Below, piece after piece: positions 34,109 to 42,973 of a stretch of DNA of 64,000 nucleotides (position 1 is its first letter; the number at the start of each line of letters is the position of its first letter). The translations under genes and the position numbers were made by a program. A model generated the notes under the pieces. That model saw only the letters and a program-made list of their open reading frames with translations. It was not told where the DNA came from and did not search any database. The stretch lies in the NCBI RefSeq assembly GCF_003952185.1, contig NZ_RXFS01000001.1, forward strand, positions 62,001 through 126,000, given 5' to 3'. The DNA comes from Variovorax sp. 679. Lineage in GTDB: Bacteria; Pseudomonadota; Gammaproteobacteria; Burkholderiales; Burkholderiaceae_C.

Positions 34109-34882
34109 ATGCGAAGAACCGCCGGAGCCGAGGCCCGGGCCGTGCGCCTGGCCAGGATGCAGGAACTCGTCGAGGCCGGCGGCCCGCTGCCGATCAAGCA
34201 GGCGGCCCAGCAGCTCGAAGTGACGGAAATGACCATCCGCCGCGACCTGTCGTCGCCTGGATCACCCCTCAGCGCCCTCGGAGGCTACGTGCTCGCGACC
34301 ACGCTGCCGGGCGCCGAGCGCTACTCGCTCGACGAAGCCGGCGACCAGCACGCGGCCAACAAGCGCCTGGCTTGCGAGCGCGCCGCCGGGCTGGTGCAGC
34401 CGCACGACAGCCTGTTCATCGACTGCGGCACCACCATGGCCCATTTCGCCGAGGCGCTGCCGCCCGAGATGCCGCTGAGCGTAGTGTGTTACTCCACGAA
34501 CATTTCCTCGGTGCTGAGCCGCCGTCCGAACACGCAGCTGATGCTGCTGGGCGGGCTGTACCACCCTTCGTCGGCCACCTTCTTCTCCGACGAGGGCCTG
34601 CAATACCTCAGCAGGCTGGGCGTGAACAAGGCCTTCATCTCCGCGGGCGGAGTCGACCTGGAACGCGGCGCGAGCTGCTCCAACTTCCACGAAGTGCCCG
34701 TGAAGCAGGCAGCCATCCGCAGCGCATCGCAGAGCTTTCTGGTGCTGGACGAAAGCAAGCTCGGCACGCTGAGGCCCGCCTTCTTCAGTCCGCTCGATGC
34801 CTTCGCGCGCATCGTGGTCGGCGGCTCGCCGGAGGCCGCCTTGAAGAAGCAGTTCAAGGACCTGCCGCTGGAATACGCGTAG
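34109..34882 (+). CDS. DeoR/GlpR family transcriptional regulator
   Basis: A 257-residue regulator with an N-terminal winged helix (ARMQELVEAGGPLPIKQAAQ, then EVTEMTIRRDLSS) and a C-terminal sugar-phosphate sensing domain (SLFIDCGTTMAHFAEALP, then LGVNKAFISAGGVD). ATG 34109 is chosen for the GAGGAG six bases before it; a GTG at 34088 in the same frame is weaker. Divergent from deoC, it probably represses the deoC-ALDH-sugar operon until a sugar phosphate appears. Confidence 0.9.
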   Translation: MRRTAGAEARAVRLARMQELVEAGGPLPIKQAAQQLEVTEMTIRRDLSSPGSPLSALGGYVLATTLPGAERYSLDEAGDQHAANKRLACERAAGLVQPHDSLFIDCGTTMAHFAEALPPEMPLSVVCYSTNISSVLSRRPNTQLMLLGGLYHPSSATFFSDEGLQYLSRLGVNKAFISAGGVDLERGASCSNFHEVPVKQAAIRSASQSFLVLDESKLGTLRPAFFSPLDAFARIVVGGSPEAALKKQFKDLPLEYA

Positions 34883-35005
34883 AAAGAAACGCTTCGCAGC
34901 GGCCTGCGCACGGCCTTGCCCGGCCGCATCGATCAAGGAGAATCGCGACGATGGCGTGGACCGGCATCCGGTCCACACACCCCACCCACTACCTTCGATC
35001 CCGCG

Positions 35006-35527
35006 ATGAATGCCGGCCCCGTTTCCCTCGACGAGCATTGCCTCAAGATCCTCTCCGCGCTGCAGCATGACGGCCGCCAGACCGTGCAGCAGATTTCGGA
35101 GGCGGTGGGCCTGTCGCCCACGCCCTGCTGGAAGCGCATCAAGGACATGGAGGCCGCCGGCGTCATCCGCGGCTACACGACGCTGGTCGATCCCGAGCAG
35201 GTCGGCCTGCACGTCTCGGCCGTGGCCGAGGTGAACCTCGACCGCCACAGCGAGGCGATGGTGCAGCGCTTCGAGGAGGCCGTGGCCGCCAGCCCGCAGA
35301 TCATCCGCTGCGTGTCGGCCACCGGCCCGGCCGACTACATCCTCAACGTGACCGTGCCCGACATGAAGCACTACGAGCGCTTCCTGCACGAGGTGCTGTT
35401 CAGCCTGCCCGGCGTGACGCACGTGCGCTCCAGCATCGTGCTGCGCGAGATCAAGTCGGAAGCCGCGCTGCCGCTTGACCATCTGCTGCCGGGCACGCCG
35501 CGCGCCTCGGGTTCGCGGCGCGGCTAG
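35006..35527 (+). CDS. Lrp/AsnC family transcriptional regulator
   Basis: A 173-residue regulator: helix-turn-helix around residues 10-55 (DEHCLKILSALQHDGRQTVQ, SEAVGLSPTPCWKRIKDM) and a C-terminal RAM-type ligand domain with CVSATGPADYILNV and LPGVTHVRSSIVLREIK. Such proteins respond to amino acids. The genes next to it are unrelated, so the target is unknown; it could act elsewhere, for example on the indolepyruvate oxidoreductase gene, which is speculative. The ATG at 35006 was chosen by family length. Confidence 0.9.
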   Translation: MNAGPVSLDEHCLKILSALQHDGRQTVQQISEAVGLSPTPCWKRIKDMEAAGVIRGYTTLVDPEQVGLHVSAVAEVNLDRHSEAMVQRFEEAVAASPQIIRCVSATGPADYILNVTVPDMKHYERFLHEVLFSLPGVTHVRSSIVLREIKSEAALPLDHLLPGTPRASGSRRG

Positions 35528-35563
35528 CCTCGTACTGGCACCAGCAAGAAAAACGACACGCAC

Positions 35564-37000
35564 ATGACCTTGCCCAAGACGCTCCTTCTTTCCCGCCTCG
35601 CGCTCGCCGCACTCGTTCTTTCGATGAGCAGCACGGCCTTTGCCGCAACGCCGGCCGCGCCGCAGCCCGCGGAACAGAGCGCTGCCAAGGCCATACCCGG
35701 AGCACCGGTGCCCGCAAGCTCGCCGCTGCGGACCGGCCCCATCCGCTTCCAGTTCGCCATCTACTACCCCAAGGCGCCCACTGCCGATCCGATGGCCGCG
35801 CTGCGCGGCGTGCTCGGCAAGACCGCCGGCAGCCCGAAGCTCCTGGCGTCGCTTCCAGCCCCCTCCTCCGTCACCGCGCCCGTGGTCTTCGCTAACTGGA
35901 ACACCACCACGGTGCTCAAGGAATACCGCGCGCCCGACATGGAGTCGCTGCAGCGCTTCGGCCGCGGCATTACGCGCGAGCAGGCGGAAGCACTGCAGAA
36001 GGCGGACAAGGCGCTGATCCTCGATTTCGCGCACCCCTCGCAGCAATCTCTGGCCGTGATGCAGAAGGCGCTGCTGGTCACGCTGCAGGTCGCGCGGGAC
36101 ACCGGTGGCCTCCTGTGGGACGAGGAAACGCGCGAAGTCTTCTCGCCCGACGAATGGCAGAAGCGGCGCGTCGACACCTGGGCCAACGGCCTGCCCGACG
36201 TCTCGCAGCACACGATCATCCACGCCTACCGCAGCGGCGAGATGGTGCGGGCCATCACGCTCGGCATGGGCAAGTTCGGCCTGCCCGACGTTGTGGTGAG
36301 CGATTTCTCGTGGTCGAGCAACCGGCCGATGGGCAGCCTCGTCAACGCTTTCTCGCAGGCGATGGCCGAGGGCATCACGCTGGCGCGGCCTGGGCAGTTC
36401 GACATGGACCTGCGCGCGCTCAGGCATGCCGCCGCGCGCGACCCGATGCTCACGGGCCTGAAGCCCAACGCCGCAGCCGTGGCCAAGCTCTCGCTGGTCA
36501 ACGGCACCTGGGAAAGCGGCGATCCGCAGAACAGGCTCTACGAAATTCGCTTCGACCGCTACAAGGGCCCCGACCGCTATGCGCAACAGGACGCCATGGT
36601 GAGCTCGGTCTTCGGCACCGGAGAAGACTCGGTGACCCGCGTGAAGCACAACGACGAACTGCTCGCCGCCAGCAAGGCCGCCACCGCGCAACTGCCCAAG
36701 CTGCGCGAGGCTTTCGCCAAGGGCTTGCAGCCGGGCGAATACATCCTCGTGAAAGCGCCGTTCACCACGCGCGACGGCGGCAACGAATGGATGTGGGTCG
36801 AGGTCGCGCGCTGGAACGGCGACGCCATCGAAGGCCTGCTGAAGAACGAACCTGTCGACGTGCCGGGCCTGCACGCCGGCCAGATGGTGAAGGTCTCGCA
36901 GGCCAAGGTCTTCGACTACATGCGCCGCTACCCCGATGGCCGCAACGAGGGCAACGAGACTTCGAAGATCATCGCGCGCATGCAGGGCGCGAAGAAGTAG
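35564..37000 (+). CDS. Exported protein with C-terminal DUF2314
   Basis: A 478-residue protein with a clear signal peptide (SRLALAALVLSMSSTAFA, cleavage before ATPAAPQ). An Ala/Pro-rich linker follows, then a domain with IRFQFAIYYPKAPTADPM. The C-terminal 110 residues resemble DUF2314 (VKHNDELLAASKAATAQLPK, GEYILVKAPFTTRDGGNEWM, GQMVKVSQAKVFDYMRRYPD, NEGNETS). Function unknown; probably periplasmic. Its last 32 bases overlap the end of the convergent histidine kinase gene. Confidence 0.8.
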   Translation: MTLPKTLLLSRLALAALVLSMSSTAFAATPAAPQPAEQSAAKAIPGAPVPASSPLRTGPIRFQFAIYYPKAPTADPMAALRGVLGKTAGSPKLLASLPAPSSVTAPVVFANWNTTTVLKEYRAPDMESLQRFGRGITREQAEALQKADKALILDFAHPSQQSLAVMQKALLVTLQVARDTGGLLWDEETREVFSPDEWQKRRVDTWANGLPDVSQHTIIHAYRSGEMVRAITLGMGKFGLPDVVVSDFSWSSNRPMGSLVNAFSQAMAEGITLARPGQFDMDLRALRHAAARDPMLTGLKPNAAAVAKLSLVNGTWESGDPQNRLYEIRFDRYKGPDRYAQQDAMVSSVFGTGEDSVTRVKHNDELLAASKAATAQLPKLREAFAKGLQPGEYILVKAPFTTRDGGNEWMWVEVARWNGDAIEGLLKNEPVDVPGLHAGQMVKVSQAKVFDYMRRYPDGRNEGNETSKIIARMQGAKK

Positions 37001-38384
37001 CGCCAGCGGCGGCCGCAGACGGCCCGCCGGGAATGACGACGGTGAACGCGCACCCCCGGCCGCCCGGCGCCTGCGCGAGCCCGATGGTGCCGGCCATTCG
37101 CTGGCAAGCCTGCCGCGCGATCGAAAGACCCAGCCCCGTGCCCTGCGCCACGGTGCCGGAGCCGCGATGAAAGCGCTCGAACACCAGCGCATGCTCCTCG
37201 ACCGGAATGCCCGGTCCGCTGTCGACCACCGAGAGCACAAGCTCCCGCGCCTCGCGCCGCAACGTCACCACGACCTGGCCACCGCTCTCGACATACTTCA
37301 CAGCGTTGTCGAGCAGGTTGCGCAGCACCGATTCGAACAGCGGCACGGGCAGCTCGAAGACCAGGCTGTCCTCGGACTCGAGGATCAGCTCCAGCCGCCG
37401 GTGGTCGGCGTCTCTCGATGCCTGCGCGAGATGCCGCCGCGTCAGTTCGGCGACGTCGATGTACTGGGTTTCGGGGCGTTCCGCGCCGTCCATTGTGGCC
37501 AGCTCCAGCAACTGCTGGATGAGATGCGAGCCACGCGCGATGGCATGCGCGAGATGCTGCGCGGCCTCCTGCCGCTCCTGCGGATCGGTCGAGCGCGAAA
37601 GCACGTGGGCCTGCGCGCCGATCACCGCCAACGGCGTCCGCAGCTCGTGCGCGGCGTCGTTCACGAACGAGCGCTCCCGCTCGACCTTGCCCCGCAGCTG
37701 CGCCAGCAGGTCTTCCAGCGCCCTCACCAGCGGCTTCAGCTCGGCGTACTTCGGGTCGACGCCCAGCGGCGACAGGTCTTCCGCGCCACGCGTCTGGATG
37801 CGCTCGCCGAGCAGGCGCAGGGGCTTGATGCCCTGTGCCGCGGCGATCCACACCGGCGCGAGCACGAACGGAAACGCGATGAGGAAAGGCATGAAGAGCG
37901 AACTTCCGAAGAGGCCGATCAGCCACGGAATGCCCGAGTGCGGTTCGCCCAGCCACACCTGCCAGCGCGCGCTGCTGCCTTCGTACAGCCAGTAGCGCTG
38001 GCCGCCCAGCGTCACGTCCACCATCTTGTCGGGCTCGCCGCGCAGCGCAAGGCCCTTGATCTCGGGGGAAACGTACAGCAGCCGGCCCTCGCGGTTCTTC
38101 AACTGGAAAACCACGTTGCCCGGCAGGCCGCCTTCGCTGCGGCGCAGCTCGTTGATGATCCGCCCCATCGTGTCCATCACGCCGGCGGCGACGTCTTCGT
38201 TCTCGATGCCGGCCAGCCCTGCGTTGATCTCCCGGCCGGCGCGCACCACATTCGAGTCGGTGTTCATGGTCCAGCTGAAGCTCAGGTACATGTAGACGAC
38301 CAGCACGCCCCAGGCCAGCGCAAAGGCGAGCATCAGCGACAGCGCCACGCGCCGCACAAGGCTCCGGCGAAACAGCCACATCAT
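36969..38384 (-). CDS. Two-component sensor histidine kinase
   Basis: A 471-residue membrane kinase. A first membrane span near 12-34, a periplasmic sensor region, and a second span near 160-185 (LFGSSLFMPFLIAFPFVLAP) lead to a HAMP-like linker and the phospho-acceptor FVNDAAHELRTPLAVIG. The ATPase part has NLLDNAVKYVESGG, VVDSGPGIP and GTGLGLSIA. Its start overlaps the response-regulator stop (ATGA), so the pair is co-translated. It resembles QseC/TctE-type sensors; the signal is unknown. The 3' end runs into the neighbouring DUF2314 gene. Confidence 0.92.
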   Translation of the reverse strand: MMWLFRRSLVRRVALSLMLAFALAWGVLVVYMYLSFSWTMNTDSNVVRAGREINAGLAGIENEDVAAGVMDTMGRIINELRRSEGGLPGNVVFQLKNREGRLLYVSPEIKGLALRGEPDKMVDVTLGGQRYWLYEGSSARWQVWLGEPHSGIPWLIGLFGSSLFMPFLIAFPFVLAPVWIAAAQGIKPLRLLGERIQTRGAEDLSPLGVDPKYAELKPLVRALEDLLAQLRGKVERERSFVNDAAHELRTPLAVIGAQAHVLSRSTDPQERQEAAQHLAHAIARGSHLIQQLLELATMDGAERPETQYIDVAELTRRHLAQASRDADHRRLELILESEDSLVFELPVPLFESVLRNLLDNAVKYVESGGQVVVTLRREARELVLSVVDSGPGIPVEEHALVFERFHRGSGTVAQGTGLGLSIARQACQRMAGTIGLAQAPGGRGCAFTVVIPGGPSAAAAGATSSRPACAR

Positions 38385-39040
38385 GGCGCGAGCATGTAGC
38401 CGACGCCGCGCACGGTCTTGATCCGCTCGGCGCCGATCTTGCGGCGCAGGTTCGACACGTGCACCTCGATAGCGCCGAAGTCCACCGGCTCGCCCAGCGG
38501 GTCGAGCCGCTGCGACAGCGTGCCCTTGGGAATCACAGCGCCGGGCTCGCGCGCGAGCTCCAGCACGAGCTGGAATTCGCGCGGAGACAGGTCGAGCGCG
38601 GCGCCGCCGAGCCGCGCCACATGGCTGCGCGGCTCGATCTCCAGTTCGCCGAAGGACCACACGTCGCTGGCCTGGTGCGCATAGCGCCGGCGCACGGCAT
38701 GGATACGCGCCACCAGCTCGGGCGTGGCGAAGGGTTTGACCACGTAGTCGTCGGCGCCGCCGTCGAGGCCGGCCAGCCGGTCTTCCAGCGCGGAACGCGC
38801 GGTGATGACCACGATGGGCACCGTCACGCCCGAACGGCGCCAGCGCGAGAGCAATTGCAGGCCCGAGCCGTCGGGCAGGCTCACGTCGAGCAGCACGCAG
38901 CCGCAGGCGTCGCCTTCGAGGGAGCGCGGGGCGTCGGCGATGCGGCGCAGCCACTCGATGCTGAAACCCTCGGCCTTGAGGGCCTGCGAGAGGGCGCGGC
39001 CCAGGTCAAGGTCGTCTTCTATGAGCAGGAGGTGCATCAT
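38381..39040 (-). CDS. OmpR/PhoB-type response regulator
   Basis: A 219-residue regulator with a receiver domain (LLIEDDLDLG, phospho-acceptor in VLLDVSLPDGSG, DDYVVKPFATPELVARI) and a C-terminal winged helix (LSPREFQLVLELAREPGAVI, VHVSNLRRKIGAERIKTVRG). Two Met codons open the frame. Partner of the adjacent kinase. It is transcribed divergently from the lipoprotein gene at 39161, which could be one of its targets. Confidence 0.93.
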   Translation of the reverse strand: MMHLLLIEDDLDLGRALSQALKAEGFSIEWLRRIADAPRSLEGDACGCVLLDVSLPDGSGLQLLSRWRRSGVTVPIVVITARSALEDRLAGLDGGADDYVVKPFATPELVARIHAVRRRYAHQASDVWSFGELEIEPRSHVARLGGAALDLSPREFQLVLELAREPGAVIPKGTLSQRLDPLGEPVDFGAIEVHVSNLRRKIGAERIKTVRGVGYMLAP

Positions 39041-39160
39041 CCGGATTGTCCGGGGGGAACCTTAAGCATTGCCAAAGGTTCGGCGAAGAACAATGCTTCG
39101 CTCCTCATCCCAGAGCCTCACGATCTTCCAGAGCCCTCGAGCATTCCGGAGTCGCACAGA

Positions 39161-40312
39161 GTGAACACCACCCTCGCAACCATGCTCCTCGCCGCCGCCT
39201 TCCTGTCGGGCTGCGGCAACGACGATACCGGCACGCGGCCTGCCAGCTCCGGCCTGCAGCAATCCGCCGATGCGGTGACGGGCCACGTCACGCCGGCCGG
39301 CAGCGACTTCGGCGGAGCAGGCCTGGCCGGCGCCAGGATGCTCTTTCCGGTCGGTGCCGACGCGAAGGCGATGACGGCCATGATCGCCGCGCGCCTGGTC
39401 GAGCGCGGCGCCCTGCGCTGGAACACGCGCATCGCCGAGGCCTTGCCCGAGCTGCGGCGCATGATGCTGCCGGCCTACCGCAACGTGACGCTCGAAGACC
39501 TGCTCGCGCACCGCGCCGGCCTGCCGGCCTTCACCACCGAAGACGAGTTCCGCCGCTTCCTGGCCGTCCTGCCCGAGGCCGTCCCGGCCGGTGCGCTGCC
39601 CACGACCGACGCCGGGCGCCGCCTCTTCTTCGCGCGCTGGCTGGTGCGGCAGCCGCCCGCAGCGGGCACTGGCTTCCTGTATTCGAATGCCGGCTACGCG
39701 CTCGCGGCCACGATGATGGAGCGTGCCACCGGCCTGAGCTACCGCGCGATGTTCGAGCAGGAACTGACCCGTCCGCTCGGCATCGCCGGCACATGGCGCG
39801 AAGCCGACGCGCGCGACCGCGCCAGCCCGCAGGCCTGGCTCGACGCGATCATGCCGGCCAACCGCTACGCCACCACCGCGTCGACCTACGCGAGCTGGCT
39901 GCGCTGGCACCTGCGCGCATTGCAGGGCGATGAAACGCCCCTGCCCTTCGGCTACGTGGAGCGCCTGCGCGGTCTCTCGCCCGGCAGCTACGCGCTCGGA
40001 TGGACCGGCGCGCTCGTCCAGGGTCGCCCCGTGCTGCGGCACGCGCGCGGCGCCGAAGCCTCGTTGGCCGAAGCGCAGTCCGACGCCATCATCGACACCG
40101 ACGGCGGCAGCGCGAACTTCGTGCTGTCGTTTGCCGGCCAGGGCAGCGACGGCCCGCGCGCCTCGGCCTTGCTCGACCGGCTCATGGCCGGCCTGGCCAG
40201 CGACACGCCCACCGCCAGGCCGCTCTTCGCGCAGCTGCGCTGCAGGCTCAGCCGCTGCAGCTTCGTGATGCGGCTGCACATCGACCGGCTGATGCGGGCG
40301 CTGCTGCACTGA
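39161..40312 (+). CDS. Serine-hydrolase-like (beta-lactamase family) lipoprotein lacking the catalytic Ser
   Basis: A 383-residue protein with a lipoprotein signal (LLAAAFLSGCGN). The beta-lactamase/penicillin-binding-protein fold is indicated by MTAMIAARLVERGALRW, TLEDLLAHRAGLPAF and the YSN motif in FLYSNAGYALA. In the place of the S-x-x-K catalytic motif it reads V-G-A-D-A-K, so the nucleophilic Ser is Ala while the Lys remains. It may be a non-catalytic binding protein. GTG 39161 follows GGAG at good distance; ATG 39182 is an alternative. Divergent from the two-component genes. Confidence 0.75.
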   Translation: MNTTLATMLLAAAFLSGCGNDDTGTRPASSGLQQSADAVTGHVTPAGSDFGGAGLAGARMLFPVGADAKAMTAMIAARLVERGALRWNTRIAEALPELRRMMLPAYRNVTLEDLLAHRAGLPAFTTEDEFRRFLAVLPEAVPAGALPTTDAGRRLFFARWLVRQPPAAGTGFLYSNAGYALAATMMERATGLSYRAMFEQELTRPLGIAGTWREADARDRASPQAWLDAIMPANRYATTASTYASWLRWHLRALQGDETPLPFGYVERLRGLSPGSYALGWTGALVQGRPVLRHARGAEASLAEAQSDAIIDTDGGSANFVLSFAGQGSDGPRASALLDRLMAGLASDTPTARPLFAQLRCRLSRCSFVMRLHIDRLMRALLH

Positions 40313-40371
40313 GCCGCGCCGGCGCTATCTGGCGCAAACTGGAGCGCCACCCGACCACCGAGGAGCTTCCG

Positions 40372-41301
40372 ATGCGCATCCGCGAACTCGCCACCGGCCT
40401 GCAGTTTCCCGAGGGACCGATCGCCATGGACGACGGCTCCGTGCTGCTGGTCGAGATCGCGCGCGGCACGCTCACCCGCGTGCGCGCCGACGGGCTCGTG
40501 CAGGTGGTGGCCGACCTGGGCGGCGGCCCGAACGGCGCGGCCATCGGACCCGATGGCGCCGTCTACGTCTGCAACAACGGCGGCTTCAGATGGCACACCG
40601 AGGCCGACGGCTGCCTGCGGCCCGTGGGGCAGGCCGAGGACTATTCGGGCGGACGCATCGAGCGCGTGAACCTCGCCACCGGCCGCGCCGAGCGCCTGTA
40701 CGACACGGTGGAAGGCGGCGCGCTGTGCGGCCCCAACGACATCGTGTTCGACGCGCACGGCGGTTTCTACTTCACCGACCTGGGCAAGGTGCGCGAGCGC
40801 GACATGGACCGCGGCGGCCTGTTCTACGGCCATGTAGACGGCAGCGCCGCCAGCGTGATCGCGCGGCCGGTGATGACGCCCAACGGCATCGCGCTTTCGC
40901 CCGATAGCGGCACGCTCTACTACGCCGAGACAGAGGGCGCGCGCGTCTGGGCCTTCGACATCGTCGCGCCGGGCCGCGTGCGCAAGGACGGCTGGCCCTC
41001 GCCGCACGGCGGACGCATGCTCTGCGCCTCGCCGGGCGGGCACTACCAGCGCTTCGACTCGATGGCGGTCGACGCGCTGGGCAATCTCTGCGTGGCGACG
41101 CTGCTGCACGGCGGCATCAGCATCGTGGCGCCCGACGGCAGCACGGTCGAACACGTGCCGCTGCCCGATCGCTACACCACCAATATCTGCTTCGGCGGAC
41201 GCGAGCGGCGCACGGCCTACGTGACGCTCTCGGGCAGCGGGCGGCTGATCGCCATCGACGACTGGCCGACGCCCGGCCTCGCACTGAACTTCGAGGCTTA
41301 G
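40372..41301 (+). CDS. SMP-30/gluconolactonase family protein
   Basis: A 309-residue six-bladed beta-propeller: LATGLQFPEGPIAMDDGS with the metal-binding Glu, GGGPNGAAIGPDGAVYVCNN, CGPNDIVFDAHGGFYFTD with Asn/Asp ligands, and TPNGIALSPDSGTLYYAE. Enzymes of this group hydrolyse sugar or other lactones. AGGAG lies seven bases before the ATG. Its last four bases overlap the end of the convergent soeC gene. The physiological substrate is unknown. Confidence 0.9.
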   Translation: MRIRELATGLQFPEGPIAMDDGSVLLVEIARGTLTRVRADGLVQVVADLGGGPNGAAIGPDGAVYVCNNGGFRWHTEADGCLRPVGQAEDYSGGRIERVNLATGRAERLYDTVEGGALCGPNDIVFDAHGGFYFTDLGKVRERDMDRGGLFYGHVDGSAASVIARPVMTPNGIALSPDSGTLYYAETEGARVWAFDIVAPGRVRKDGWPSPHGGRMLCASPGGHYQRFDSMAVDALGNLCVATLLHGGISIVAPDGSTVEHVPLPDRYTTNICFGGRERRTAYVTLSGSGRLIAIDDWPTPGLALNFEA

Positions 41302-42230
41302 GAAACGACCTGGTAGTACAGGTTCTGCGGGTGCCGGGCCTGCGCGAAGAAGAACCAGCGCTCGGCCAGAAGCCCCGGCGCCTGCACCAGCGCCGCGAGC
41401 AGCCATGGCATCGCCCCGGCTCCCGCAATGCCCCAGGCCAGCAGCAGCGCGGGCAGCACGAAGGCCAGCAGCTGGAAGCCCAGCTTCATGTTTCCCAGCG
41501 CCGCCAGCGACGCGCCATGGAAGAACTCGCGCGTGTTGAACGAGCCGGCCGACATGCCCATCGATTTCTGCACCAGCTTCTGCGTGCGGATGCCCGTGGC
41601 GGACTGCAGCGTCGACTTGTGGCGAATGCCCGCATTGCGCCGGAGCGCCGTGCCGCGCGCAGCCCACGCCGCGAGGGTGGCGACGAGCGCACAGGGCCCG
41701 AACACCTGCACGAAGCGCGCCTCGCCGGCCAGCGCCGCCATCGCACAGGCCAGCACCAGCCCCGACGACAGCCCGATCAGCGTGAAGTTGACGATGGTCA
41801 GCGGATGCGCCCATTCCTCGATGAAGCGAAGGCAGGCGTAGATCATCGCCGTGCAATACCAGAGCAGTACCGCGCCCCACAGCGCGAACAAGGGCAGCAG
41901 CCACGACCACGGCGCCCCCATGCCGGCCCGCAGCGACAGCCCCCACACCGCCACCAGCGCGATGAAGGCCGGCAGCACGATCACCTCGCGCGACATCCAC
42001 GAGGTGCGCCACATCAGCACCGCGCGCCATGCACGCGTCTTGCGGCCCAGGTGCATGAACGAGGCGGCCAGCCCGGCCACCAGCAGCACCTCGGCCACGC
42101 CCAGTGCCAGCCCAAGGAAACCCGGCGCAAGTTCGAGCCCGAAGAGCACCGCCAGCGCGAGCGCGAACACCAGCCCCTGCGCGGCGCCAGCCAGCGTGGT
42201 GAAGAAAAGAATGGAGAACGCGGGATGCAT
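41298..42230 (-). CDS. soeC: Membrane anchor subunit of sulfite dehydrogenase (DmsC type)
   Basis: A 310-residue protein with about eight membrane segments, starting MHPAFSILFFTTLAGAAQG, a typical DmsC/SoeC opening. It anchors the molybdenum and iron-sulfur subunits to the cytoplasmic membrane and passes electrons to quinone. The gene starts five bases after soeB. The DMSO-reductase-type anchor could also serve another substrate; the sulfite role rests on the xsc/sau context and on the SoeA sequence. Confidence 0.85.
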   Translation of the reverse strand: MHPAFSILFFTTLAGAAQGLVFALALAVLFGLELAPGFLGLALGVAEVLLVAGLAASFMHLGRKTRAWRAVLMWRTSWMSREVIVLPAFIALVAVWGLSLRAGMGAPWSWLLPLFALWGAVLLWYCTAMIYACLRFIEEWAHPLTIVNFTLIGLSSGLVLACAMAALAGEARFVQVFGPCALVATLAAWAARGTALRRNAGIRHKSTLQSATGIRTQKLVQKSMGMSAGSFNTREFFHGASLAALGNMKLGFQLLAFVLPALLLAWGIAGAGAMPWLLAALVQAPGLLAERWFFFAQARHPQNLYYQVVS

Positions 42231-42235
42231 GCGGC

Positions 42236-42973
42236 TTATTCCTGTGCGTCCTGCCCTGCAGGCGTGATGCGCCGCGGCAGGTAGCGGTTGGCCGGGTTGG
42301 TCTCCCACTCGGGCATGAGCTGATAGCCGCCGCGCTCGCGGATCGCCTTCGACACTTCCGACTCCGGGTCCTTCACGTCGCCGAAGAGCCGCGCGCCGGT
42401 CGGGCAGGCCTTGACGCACGCGGGCTTGCGGTCTTCCTTGGGCAGCTGCTCGTCATGGATGCGGTCCACGCAGAGCGTGCACTTGGTCATGACCTGGCGC
42501 TCCTCGTCGAGCTCGCGCGCGCCGTAGGGGCAGGCCCATGCGCAGTACTTGCAGCCTATGCACTTGTCGTAGTCGACCAGCACGATGCCGTCTTCCTTGC
42601 GCTTGTAGCTCGCGCCCGTGGGGCACACGGGCACGCAGGGCGGGTCTTCGCAATGCAGGCAGCTCTTGGGGAAGTGGATGGTCTCGGTGCCAGGGAACTC
42701 GCCGGCCTCGTAGGTCTGCACCCGATTGAAGAAGGTGCCGGTGGGGTTGGCGGCGTAGGGCCGCTCGTCGGCCAGCGGGCCCGCGCTTCCGGAGGTGTTC
42801 CACTGCTTGCACGAGGTCACGCAGGCATGGCAACCCACGCAGACGTTGAGGTCGATGACCAGCGCGAGCTGCTTGGCGAGCGTCTCGCCCTGCTCGGCGC
42901 GGCGGCTACCGCCCGCGGGCGACGGCACGAAGGCCGGGGCCGGCGCCATCAGGTCCTTGAGCCACTGCATCAT
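42236..42973 (-). CDS. soeB: Iron-sulfur subunit of sulfite dehydrogenase
   Basis: A 245-residue electron-transfer protein with four cysteine clusters for [4Fe-4S] centres: CVGCHACVTSCK, CLHCEDPPCVPVCPTG, CIGCKYCAWACPYG and CTLCVDR with CVKACPTG. No export signal, so it faces the cytoplasm, as in SoeABC. The first of two ATGs overlaps the soeA stop as ATGA. It links the molybdopterin subunit to the membrane anchor. Confidence 0.9.
   Translation of the reverse strand: MMQWLKDLMAPAPAFVPSPAGGSRRAEQGETLAKQLALVIDLNVCVGCHACVTSCKQWNTSGSAGPLADERPYAANPTGTFFNRVQTYEAGEFPGTETIHFPKSCLHCEDPPCVPVCPTGASYKRKEDGIVLVDYDKCIGCKYCAWACPYGARELDEERQVMTKCTLCVDRIHDEQLPKEDRKPACVKACPTGARLFGDVKDPESEVSKAIRERGGYQLMPEWETNPANRYLPRRITPAGQDAQE

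Noticed and set aside
34262..37240. 992-codon minus-strand open frame across the DeoR, Lrp and DUF2314 genes
   Set aside because: Antisense to three well-supported genes, no domain recognisable, composition typical of shadow frames.
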